Shown here: one piece after another, positions 44,523 through 53,207 of the stretch | How the letters are laid out: each line of letters begins with the position of its first letter | Position numbering within the stretch: the stretch's first letter is position 1 | NCBI GenBank assembly: GCA_035267045.1 | Contig: DATFMH010000103.1 | Coordinates: 1-57,384 of the forward strand | Reading direction: 5' to 3' | Length of the DNA stretch: 57,384 bases | DNA from: DATFMH01 sp035267045 | Lineage (GTDB): Bacteria; Bacteroidota; Rhodothermia; Balneolales; DATFMH01 | Program-made: the position numbers and the translations under genes | The notes under the pieces: generated by a model | What the model was told of the DNA's origin: nothing | Databases searched by the model: none | Seen by the model: only the letters and a program-made list of their open reading frames with translations

Positions 44523-46336
44523 TTGGTTTCAATTACTTGATGATACTGATCAGCTACCGGTCCATCCAGGACTTGGTGTATGCCAGATGGCCATTGGATA
44601 ACCAGGCTGTCAATCGTTGTATCTTTATCCAATCCAAAATATAAACGACGTTGATTTTCCGAGCAAAAGCCGTTGCCGCCGGTAACAATCTGCGTTTGAA
44701 TATGATGTTTCCAATAAAGTGTGGCTTCTGCCCCGATTCCCGACCTATTTGATTTCATTCCAATTAGCTTAAAACCAATCCAGTGACGATCGGGTCCAAC
44801 CGTATTTTTGTAAACCATTACAGGACCGTTTTGATTGGCAACAATAATATCTAAAGCACCATCATTCCATAAATCCGCTAATGCCACGGCTCTGCTGTCA
44901 TATACTTCTTTACCTCCAACAGCTTTACCGACCTCTTCAAAACCACCCGAACCATTATTTATCCATAATTTATTTCGTTCATGTCCGGATAAGCTTTTGC
45001 CTTTCATCTGAGGCCAGTTTTGAGCATCATTGATAATACTATTATTACCAACAGCTATTTTCGAATAATCATACCAATAGCTGTTGCCTTTTCTCTTTCC
45101 GGATACGTATCCATTGGCAACGTACAGATCGAGATGACCATCATTGTTAAAATCACCGAATTGAGCTCCCCAACTCCAGCCTCCGAGCTCAATGCCTAAA
45201 TCTTCAGCAAGATTATGATAGGATAAATCATTCTTTTCCTTACCCAGTTGGGGCATCCATAAGTTATTTCCCTGAATCAGAATCCCGGGCTGTGAAATAT
45301 TTGTAATATAAATATCGAGGTGACCCTGGTTAAGCACATCTCCCAACGTGACATTCATTCCGCTTTTAGGGGCAAATCCTATTCTAGAAGTAGAGCCAAT
45401 ATCTTTAAATGATTTCCCTTTTTCATTGATAAATACCTGATCGACTCCATAATCATTCGCAAGTATCAAATCCTGATATCCATCATGATTTATATCTGCT
45501 GCGGAAGCAGCAAGGGTCCATCTGTAATCCAATAAACCCATTTTTTTGGTGACATCCTTAAAATGACCATGCCCCAGATTCTCAAACAGATAATTACGTC
45601 CGCCGTTTTTAGCATATTCAAAACTGTTGGGCATGATCCGGGTATTCTTTAAATGCCAAAGGTTTATATCCTTTTGATAATACCCGCCTATAAAGAGATC
45701 CAACTTTCCATCATTATTATAATCAAACCATATGGCCGTATTGGCATTCATCCATTTAGGCAGCGGTAATTCATTGGAAACATTCGTAAAGCCTTTTCCC
45801 TTATCATTATGAAAAAGCATCGATTTACCCCACTTATACACAAAGAGATCCGGGTAGTTATCATTATCATAATCACCCCAGACCGCTCCCATGGATGTCC
45901 CGCCATTTGCCGTATTTATTGCTGCAACGCCCATATCAGAAGCCACATCCTTAAATTTCCCATTACCCATATTTTCGTATAAGGCGTTATTGGTACCTAT
46001 TTCACTATTGGTGAAATACAGATCCGGCCAGCCATCCTGATTAAAATCAGCCACCGCTACCGAAGCTCCCATGTCAGCAACAATAGGCATAATGTTATTC
46101 AACTTCGGATCAAGTTTGGGGGGATGATGCTTAAAATTTATGCCAACTTGCTGAGCCACATTTTGTATATAAAAACCATACCTTTTTAGGATTTGGCTAT
46201 GCCTGGCCTCAGCACTATAATTTTCTTCGTACCGATTCCAGTATTTCCTGGCTATTGGAAAAGCAAGGAGAAGAACGAAAAAAGTAGCTATACCTATTTT
46301 TTTGTATTTATCTTTATTCATAACCCATCCCATCAT
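44519..46336 (-). CDS. CRTAC1-type FG-GAP repeat / ASPIC-UnbV protein (605 aa)
   Basis: An N-terminal membrane anchor or uncleaved signal (IGIATFFVLLLAFPIARKYW) is followed by a beta-propeller of FG-GAP/VCBS repeats. Calcium-binding loops recur: VAVADFNQDGWPDLYFTNS, DYDNDNYPDLFVYKW, DYNNDGKLDLFIGGY, DINHDGYQDLILANDY, DFNNDGHLDLYVANGY and DLWNDGALDIIVANQNG. A C-terminal ASPIC/UnbV domain (about 530-605) carries GIGAEATLYW, NQRRLYFGLDKDTTIDSLVI and QWPSGIHQVLDG. Its start overlaps the stop of the 1163-aa gene by ATGA, and its stop overlaps the RnfD-like start. The family is common in environmental bacteria and has no established biochemical role. Confidence 0.88.
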   Translation of the reverse strand: MMGWVMNKDKYKKIGIATFFVLLLAFPIARKYWNRYEENYSAEARHSQILKRYGFYIQNVAQQVGINFKHHPPKLDPKLNNIMPIVADMGASVAVADFNQDGWPDLYFTNSEIGTNNALYENMGNGKFKDVASDMGVAAINTANGGTSMGAVWGDYDNDNYPDLFVYKWGKSMLFHNDKGKGFTNVSNELPLPKWMNANTAIWFDYNNDGKLDLFIGGYYQKDINLWHLKNTRIMPNSFEYAKNGGRNYLFENLGHGHFKDVTKKMGLLDYRWTLAASAADINHDGYQDLILANDYGVDQVFINEKGKSFKDIGSTSRIGFAPKSGMNVTLGDVLNQGHLDIYITNISQPGILIQGNNLWMPQLGKEKNDLSYHNLAEDLGIELGGWSWGAQFGDFNNDGHLDLYVANGYVSGKRKGNSYWYDYSKIAVGNNSIINDAQNWPQMKGKSLSGHERNKLWINNGSGGFEEVGKAVGGKEVYDSRAVALADLWNDGALDIIVANQNGPVMVYKNTVGPDRHWIGFKLIGMKSNRSGIGAEATLYWKHHIQTQIVTGGNGFCSENQRRLYFGLDKDTTIDSLVIQWPSGIHQVLDGPVADQYHQVIETK

Positions 46337-49300
46337 CTGTTCTTATTACCAAATAACAACGCCCGGTAAAAAGGCCTGGGGGTAACGTATCGTGTCTGAT
46401 ACGTTATCCAATCCTGTTTATGCTGCTTATAAACCGGATCATTTTGTAAAGTTGTGGGTGGTGTATTATAAGTAGAATTATGGTGTGATGGTAATGGAAT
46501 CACCGTTTTAGAGAAAGTCGTATTATAATCTCCGTCTTTTTCCCAGCCATCACTGATCATAACAAAATCACGTTTCCAGCCTTTGGCCGGTTTCGACGGT
46601 TCTTTATACTTTAGACGCATTTCATCACCCGCATTCATAATAACGTAACGATCATCTACTTTACGAAGCAAAGGTTTCACATCTCCATATCTCGTATAGA
46701 AACCAACGAGATCGGACCATTGTGGAGTTGTTCCTTTAATATCCTGGTAATCGGGTACCTCGGGAGCGTGTTTCGTTTTAACCACCAATTTTGAAAAACC
46801 CCTGTATCGTAACCGGGCTTTTTCAGGTTGTATTCTCTGTGTTTTAATCGATACACCGGGCAATCCCTTTGCCCACCAAATAGCATCCCAATAAGTTTGT
46901 GTAGAGGTCGTCAACCGTACTCTGTGATCACCTTTATGCTGAAATAGTCCTCTCAGATTGATAAGAACAGTTTTATTCTTGCCTTCCGGGAAACCAAGAT
47001 TCGTCTTCACTGTCTTCCATTTGCCATTTTCATCAGGAATCTGCACGCTGATTCCCTGTGGTGGCTTCACATCACCCTGACTTATGGCGACGTTAATTGA
47101 GCTATCGGTCGGATAAACCCAACCATAGGCAATGAGCCACAGCGGACCTTTTTGTGGTAATCCCGAACCTATATCAATAGTGATATAGTGTTTCCGGGCG
47201 ATACCCTGATATTTGGTCAATTTGAATCCCGCCAGGTAGTGATTATCTCGTTTTGCTACCAAATCAGACACCTCATTTCCCTGCTCATTCCAGACATGTG
47301 ATACATTATGTAATGGTCCTGTTACATATACTTTCATTTTAGGAGGCGGAAATGAAAAGCGTTCATCCACAAAAACATTGGTACCGTCCGGATGATCAAC
47401 GGTCATAAGCGATAAATAATCAAAGAAGTGTGTCTCCCATAATTCAGCAGTGACACGAAGATCATAGTATCCGTTTTTAGCTTTTAACTGATCACCTCTG
47501 ATCTTCACCCAGTCTTCTGTTTGATTCATGCCCGCTGTTTTTTGGGCATTAATCCTCAAGCCAAGCGGTGAACGCCATAAAAGATCGGTAACAAAATTCA
47601 TTTTATTACCATTATAGGCAAATAACCATGGACAGGACCCTTTCAGCGATTGTCGATTGGTTATGGTACTGCTGCTTCCCAAATCGGCAAATTCCGCTTG
47701 TACCGATCCATTGGGCCAGATAATACGTAACATATCCGCTTGTGAGTAAGTGCCTAAACCAAAATGAACCAAAGGTGATGTAATCAACTGACGTTGATAA
47801 ATTAACCCTGACCTGGCTTCCAGTATCCCTCCGATACCAAATGAATTGATACGCCTGTCACCAACCGGGTTAGATGCTCTCGGACGTATCACTTCACCAT
47901 TGTAATTATCCGATCCACTGTTAATCCATTCAACCGGTTTACCCTGCGACGACAAACCGATCCAGTCGAGCCTGCCATTACCATTACTATCAGATATGGA
48001 AAAAACGGTACCCTCATATTGATTATCCACCAAGTGCAACTTACCGGCAGAATCATTTAACCACACTCGCGTTTCACCACCAACCGACGCCATGACATCC
48101 AGCCGGCCATTATTATCAAAATCCTGTACGGCAACCTTCACATTATTCAGATTCTTGATTCCCGTAAAATCAGGCCATACACCAAGTGTCTTTATATCCC
48201 ATCTTTGTTCATCCTGATTATAATAACACTGTTGTAACTGACCATTACTTTTCAGATAAACAATATCGAATTGAGAATTTCCATCCGGATCACCAATGGT
48301 AATACCGAGTACACTATCAGGTAAACTTTTATTGCTGACCTCCTTAAAATCGCCCAGGCGTTGATTCATAAATACTTCCAACTGCCCGCCGGTTGTTAAA
48401 ATGGCAGCATCCGAATCACCATCATCATCTAAATCAGCCCATTGAAAATCTTTAATATTGTCCGGACCATTCAGAAATGAAATCTTTTTAAAAGTACCAT
48501 CCCCATTATTCCGCAATACAAATGATTTCCCTTTATTGGGTGCCATTATGAGATCGAGATCACCATCCAGGTCGATATCAGCTCTCCAAACAGATCTGTA
48601 AGACTGATTCAAAATATTTCGAGGTAACCCTAATGAGTGAGTTATATCCCTGAATGAACCATCTGTGGTCTGTTGATAAAATTTTAATCCTTTTGAACCG
48701 GCAAAACATAGGTCATTTTTAAAATCATAATTATAATCTATCACCGCTACATTATGATAGGTAACATCACTCCCGCCCGGGTAATCGAGTGTTACGCCGT
48801 CTTTGATATGAAATTTACCGCCGGATACATACATCAGATGTGGTATACGATCTCCTTTCAAAGACAATGAACGAATCAAATGAACACCGGTTGTTTGCTT
48901 AAGTGAAATCGCTTGTTCCTTAAAAGCCAGCTCAGGATCAATTTTAGCTGAAGAAGCTTTCGGATTGGGTAGTTTGATAAACTTTGTTATTAAAAAACCA
49001 ATCTGACTGGATGGTAATTGTACGGCATTAAGATCTTTTTGATATACCGGAAGCTGCCGAAGGTCATGATCCAGAAAGGCCACTTCAGTCGACATATTCT
49101 GGGTTTTATCCTTTGAAGCTTGTTGTAATAATTTTTGTAATCGTTTTTTTATTGACCCGGAAAACAAACTATCTCTTTGAGACAATTTCTTCAAATACAT
49201 ATCGGCTGACTGAATATCCTTCTGATTTAAAGAGAATCGGATATGTTCAACTGTGACCACCAGGTTATCAGGCTGCAGTTTCCGGATTTGTTCAAAAAGT

Positions 49301-49824
49301 TTATTGATCTCATCTTTATTATCCGAACTACTTTGCCTTTCAAGCTCTTTTATCAGGCTAAAAAGTATAAGAGGATTATCAGGTGATAATTGGACGGCTT
49401 TTCTCATATCCTGCACGGCCTTTTTAATTTGTCCTTCCTGACTCATTAAAAGGCCTCTCAAAAAACGTATTTTCCCGTTCTTAGGAGCAAGGGAGATGGC
49501 TTTTTCCAATCTCTTTTTTGCCAATTCATAATTGCCTTGCTGCATAGCAAATACACCTAAATTGGCCCAAACAGACGGCTCCTGTGGATATAGCTTAGTG
49601 ACTTCAAACATTTTATTATAGGCGAAATTGGCCTGATTGGTTTGAGCAGCCGCCAATCCGATGTAAAAATCCGATACCGCTTTACTATAAGATTTTGATG
49701 TGGTTATCTTTTGTTCATTACTGCCGGATTTTTTCTGACACCCACTAAAAATAAGGGGACTGATCACAGCAAGTATAATTATGCAACTCAGAATCGAATT
49801 CTTTTTATAACTATAACGCATCAT
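46333..49824 (-). CDS. TPR / FG-GAP / ASPIC lipoprotein (1163 aa)
   Basis: A lipoprotein signal (ILAVISPLIFSGCQKKS) precedes TPR helices (about 45-240; PQEPSVWANLGVFAMQQGNY, KRLEKAISLAPKNGKIRFLR, MRKAVQLSPDNPLILFSLIK). An FG-GAP propeller follows (about 340-640; DIDLDGDLDLIMAPNKG, DLDDDGDSDAAILTTG, DFDNNGRLDVMASVGG), then a shortened ASPIC domain (about 645-720; LVHFGLGTYSQADMLRIIWP). The last ~430 residues are Trp/Tyr-rich beta structure of no family I can name, with DWVKIRGDQLK, MISDGWEKDGDYNTTFSKTV and YQTRYVTPRPFYRALL. It overlaps the upstream 1119-aa gene by 1 nt (TAATG) and the downstream 605-aa gene by 4 nt. Confidence 0.85.
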   Translation of the reverse strand: MMRYSYKKNSILSCIIILAVISPLIFSGCQKKSGSNEQKITTSKSYSKAVSDFYIGLAAAQTNQANFAYNKMFEVTKLYPQEPSVWANLGVFAMQQGNYELAKKRLEKAISLAPKNGKIRFLRGLLMSQEGQIKKAVQDMRKAVQLSPDNPLILFSLIKELERQSSSDNKDEINKLFEQIRKLQPDNLVVTVEHIRFSLNQKDIQSADMYLKKLSQRDSLFSGSIKKRLQKLLQQASKDKTQNMSTEVAFLDHDLRQLPVYQKDLNAVQLPSSQIGFLITKFIKLPNPKASSAKIDPELAFKEQAISLKQTTGVHLIRSLSLKGDRIPHLMYVSGGKFHIKDGVTLDYPGGSDVTYHNVAVIDYNYDFKNDLCFAGSKGLKFYQQTTDGSFRDITHSLGLPRNILNQSYRSVWRADIDLDGDLDLIMAPNKGKSFVLRNNGDGTFKKISFLNGPDNIKDFQWADLDDDGDSDAAILTTGGQLEVFMNQRLGDFKEVSNKSLPDSVLGITIGDPDGNSQFDIVYLKSNGQLQQCYYNQDEQRWDIKTLGVWPDFTGIKNLNNVKVAVQDFDNNGRLDVMASVGGETRVWLNDSAGKLHLVDNQYEGTVFSISDSNGNGRLDWIGLSSQGKPVEWINSGSDNYNGEVIRPRASNPVGDRRINSFGIGGILEARSGLIYQRQLITSPLVHFGLGTYSQADMLRIIWPNGSVQAEFADLGSSSTITNRQSLKGSCPWLFAYNGNKMNFVTDLLWRSPLGLRINAQKTAGMNQTEDWVKIRGDQLKAKNGYYDLRVTAELWETHFFDYLSLMTVDHPDGTNVFVDERFSFPPPKMKVYVTGPLHNVSHVWNEQGNEVSDLVAKRDNHYLAGFKLTKYQGIARKHYITIDIGSGLPQKGPLWLIAYGWVYPTDSSINVAISQGDVKPPQGISVQIPDENGKWKTVKTNLGFPEGKNKTVLINLRGLFQHKGDHRVRLTTSTQTYWDAIWWAKGLPGVSIKTQRIQPEKARLRYRGFSKLVVKTKHAPEVPDYQDIKGTTPQWSDLVGFYTRYGDVKPLLRKVDDRYVIMNAGDEMRLKYKEPSKPAKGWKRDFVMISDGWEKDGDYNTTFSKTVIPLPSHHNSTYNTPPTTLQNDPVYKQHKQDWITYQTRYVTPRPFYRALLFGNKNR

Positions 49825-52800
49825 TATTCAAATACCTGTAACCGGTTATTATTTCTTGCAACAAGGATAAGAAATTTATTCTTATTCTGATGTATTATTT
49901 TCAAACTTCGTACCTGTCCCCTCACAATGAAACCGCTCTTATCCAAATTTACAACGGTAAATTTCCCATTTCCTTTATTCTTTAAAAGGTTTCCATAACT
50001 GGCATCATACCGTCCTTGAATAGTACCAACAGCATAAAAATTCCCTCCTGTTAGCAAATCCATTTGCCCGTCTTTATTGTAATCTAAAGTTTGCATAGCA
50101 TAGATAGGAGAATATTGAAGCTTATCAGGTAATGGTTTTAAGCTAAAAGTACCATTACCATTATTATGAATATAACTTGATTCAAATACATATGCTTTTT
50201 TCTTATTTGCATCATTCAACTGTTTTTTACTAAAAATATCGTCAATGGTACTATTTGCATAATCGGCATATGTATGAAATTTTCGTTTTAACCCGGGAAT
50301 TTGGCTCAATAATTGATCACGCCGTGCCATTGGATAACTAACGCCATTCACGTAATACGTTATGATGGGATCGTCCGTGCCATTGTGATCAAAATCACTC
50401 AGAAATAATTTTGCCGGTTGTTTTACGGTTGCTTTAATGGGTGAATTAAGCCCCAGATTACCTGCCATGAAATCAATATTACCGTCTCCGTCAAAATCAC
50501 CGGCCACGATGCAATTCCACCATCCATTGGTTTTACCCAGGCCCATTTTATCTGTTACATTAACTAATTTATTGCCGGTATTTTGAAAAATCGTAATCGG
50601 CATCCATTCTCCAACCAGAACAAGATCGGACTTTTGATCGTGATTGATATCGGTCCATAATGCATCTGTAACCATTCCGATCCGACTCAGCCCATCAGCA
50701 ATTTTCCCGGTAACATCCGTAAAATGCCCATGTCCGTCGTTCTCCAGTAAGTAACTTTTCGGTGAAGCTCCATAATTCCAGGGTACCGATCTGCCGCCGA
50801 CAAATAAATCCATTGCGCCATCCCCATTAAAATCTCCTGCGGTTACACACGAGCCATTTTGATAAATATCAGGTAACGCATTGGGATCTTTCGTAAAATT
50901 TCCTTTGCCGTCATTTATATACAGACGGTCTTTTAACCTGCGATCATGACCTGTAAATTCATCTCCTCCACTCACAACATAAAGATCGGGATGACCGTCA
51001 CCATTAGCATCAAAAAATACAGCACCCTCATCTTCACAATCTTTATCAGCGTCAAAAACACTTTGATCAACGCTTTTGAAATGCCCGTTTTTCTCCTGGA
51101 TAAATAATTTACCGGCCTGATTACGGGCTCCACCTACATAAAAGTCATCTAATCCATCACCATTAACATCAGCTATGGCTAACTTCGGTCCTTCCGTTGA
51201 TAGCATGTGGGGAATGAGCGGCTGATTCTGGAATTCATTAAATGTTGTATCCTCACGATGACGGTAAGGAATATTAATCTTCTTAGTTACATTGTGAAAG
51301 ATGGTTTTAACAAGCTTATGTGATGGATAGTTATATTGTTTATTCGCATCCTTCTGATATAAAACTAATTTCTGATCTGTCTGTATATTCGTCTTAATTT
51401 GATATTGAGCATCCGGCCAAATGACTTCCAAAGTATCTACTTGTTTAATCTTGCCTAAACCAAAATGCAGAACCTGGCTGACCGACGATTCAAATCCACG
51501 AGTGGGAAATTCTTCTTTATAAAATTTTTTACCCTTTGATGTAATAATAACTTTACTGCCGATACCTCCCGTATTTTTACCTTTTCCTTTCAATTTAACT
51601 TCAAGCCAATGCCTATGGCTAATCTGACTCGTGTTATTTTGATAGATAAAAGCGGGCATATTCACATTATTAACGACCAGGTCCAAATCACCGTCATTAT
51701 CCAGATCGGCATAAGATGCTCCATTGGAAAAACTGGCTCTTTTTAAACCCCATGCCATAGTACTGTCTGCAAACTGAAGATGACCTCTATTAGAGAACAC
51801 AAAGTTCGATACTTTGTCTTTCGGCATTTTGTCAATCACTTTAATATTGTGATCATTAATACCGCTGAGAAGAGACTGCTGAACCTTATTTGAAGAGACG
51901 TAAGCAATGTAGTCGAGATTATTTGGCCGGCGATAGATACCGTTTGTGATGTAAATATCATTGTTTCCATCGTTATTAAGATCACAAATCAATCCCGCCC
52001 AACTCCAGTCGGTAGCCGCTATCCCTTTTAAATATCCGATATCACTAAACAAAGGATTATCATGTGAATCAAACCCTCTGTTCAGCTGAAGTGTATTATG
52101 AGCATATTGATAATAATAACCGAACTTTAATTTGATTTGCGCCACTTCATAAGGATCCGGACCACCTGATTCACGGTATTTTGATTCTTTTGCAGGCAGC
52201 ATATCCAACGAGAGAATATCAACCCGTCCGTCATTATTGATATCGGCAATATCATCCCCCATTGAAGAAAGCGTTGTATGGCCAATGGATTTTTTAAGTT
52301 GCTCTGTAAAAGTACCGTTACCATTATTGATATAGAGATAATCCCCTTCCTGAAAATCATTGCCCACATAAATATCGGGCCAGCCATCATCATTGATATC
52401 ACTGATGGCAATACCTAATCCAAACCCGATAGCACTGCTATAAATGCCCGCCTGTTTGGTTACATCAGTAAAATGTCCGCCATCATTTCTGTATAACCGG
52501 TCACCCGCTTTTTTATCAGGTGTATTACGTAATGTTTCCGGACCATATGTTCTGCGGCTGTGAACTGAATGACAAAGCAGATACATATCCAGATCTCCGT
52601 CTCCGTCATAATCAAAAAAAGCAGCCTGCGTTGATAAACCTTTGAAATTCAAACCGTATTTTTGTGCTTCTTCCGTAAAAGTATCATCACCATTATTTAT
52701 GTACAGTAGGTTGCTGCCTTTTTTATCCTTATAATTTACCCGGCAAACATAAATATCCAGCAATCCGTCACCATTCACATCGGCCATGGTTACGCCTGTT

Positions 52801-53183
52801 GTCCAATATCCCTTATTACCACCGCCTACTCCGGCTTTTTGCGTTATATCTTTGAAATGCATATGCCCTTCATTCAGATATAACTTATTCTCTTTCATAT
52901 TGGATGTAAAATAGATGTCTGGCAGACCATCATTATTTATATCACCAATTGCCACGCCTGCACCATTATAGAAATAGGGATAATTCAGGATATTTAAATC
53001 AGGTTTATCTGTTACGGTATTTTTAAAATAGACATGCGTACTGTCCTGGCTTAACAGAGTAAATCTTTTTTTTACCTTATGAGAACATCCTTCAAATAAT
53101 CCTGACATCATCAACAAAGAACTTACTATAATAGCAAGTTTTTTAGCCTTATTGTTAATATTTAATATCAGGGAATTATACAT
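49824..53183 (-). CDS. Two-part FG-GAP / ASPIC-UnbV lipoprotein, paralogue A (1119 aa)
   Basis: The lipobox is LFEGC after a hydrophobic helix (AIIVSSLLMMSG). The N-terminal FG-GAP propeller (about 50-500) has VAIGDINNDGLPDIYFTSNM, DVNGDGLLDIYVCRV, DYDGDGDLDMYLLCH, DINDDGWPDIYVGND and DLNNDGNNDIYITNG. ASPIC lies at about 535-610 (GIGSKVIITSKGKKFYKEEF, LHFGLGKIKQVDTLEVIWPD). A second propeller spans about 650-1070 (DVNGDGLDDFYVGGARN, DANGDGHPDLYVVSGGD, DFDGDGNIDFMAGNLGLNSP). It ends with the tail FLILVARNNNRLQVFE. This layout of about 1100 aa is common next to SusC/SusD genes in Bacteroidota, but its function is unknown. It is uniformly AT-rich. It is 24 bp downstream of paralogue B. Confidence 0.87.
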   Translation of the reverse strand: MYNSLILNINNKAKKLAIIVSSLLMMSGLFEGCSHKVKKRFTLLSQDSTHVYFKNTVTDKPDLNILNYPYFYNGAGVAIGDINNDGLPDIYFTSNMKENKLYLNEGHMHFKDITQKAGVGGGNKGYWTTGVTMADVNGDGLLDIYVCRVNYKDKKGSNLLYINNGDDTFTEEAQKYGLNFKGLSTQAAFFDYDGDGDLDMYLLCHSVHSRRTYGPETLRNTPDKKAGDRLYRNDGGHFTDVTKQAGIYSSAIGFGLGIAISDINDDGWPDIYVGNDFQEGDYLYINNGNGTFTEQLKKSIGHTTLSSMGDDIADINNDGRVDILSLDMLPAKESKYRESGGPDPYEVAQIKLKFGYYYQYAHNTLQLNRGFDSHDNPLFSDIGYLKGIAATDWSWAGLICDLNNDGNNDIYITNGIYRRPNNLDYIAYVSSNKVQQSLLSGINDHNIKVIDKMPKDKVSNFVFSNRGHLQFADSTMAWGLKRASFSNGASYADLDNDGDLDLVVNNVNMPAFIYQNNTSQISHRHWLEVKLKGKGKNTGGIGSKVIITSKGKKFYKEEFPTRGFESSVSQVLHFGLGKIKQVDTLEVIWPDAQYQIKTNIQTDQKLVLYQKDANKQYNYPSHKLVKTIFHNVTKKINIPYRHREDTTFNEFQNQPLIPHMLSTEGPKLAIADVNGDGLDDFYVGGARNQAGKLFIQEKNGHFKSVDQSVFDADKDCEDEGAVFFDANGDGHPDLYVVSGGDEFTGHDRRLKDRLYINDGKGNFTKDPNALPDIYQNGSCVTAGDFNGDGAMDLFVGGRSVPWNYGASPKSYLLENDGHGHFTDVTGKIADGLSRIGMVTDALWTDINHDQKSDLVLVGEWMPITIFQNTGNKLVNVTDKMGLGKTNGWWNCIVAGDFDGDGNIDFMAGNLGLNSPIKATVKQPAKLFLSDFDHNGTDDPIITYYVNGVSYPMARRDQLLSQIPGLKRKFHTYADYANSTIDDIFSKKQLNDANKKKAYVFESSYIHNNGNGTFSLKPLPDKLQYSPIYAMQTLDYNKDGQMDLLTGGNFYAVGTIQGRYDASYGNLLKNKGNGKFTVVNLDKSGFIVRGQVRSLKIIHQNKNKFLILVARNNNRLQVFE

Positions 53184-53207
53184 TCGTTTTATTGAATAAA
53201 AATGCTA

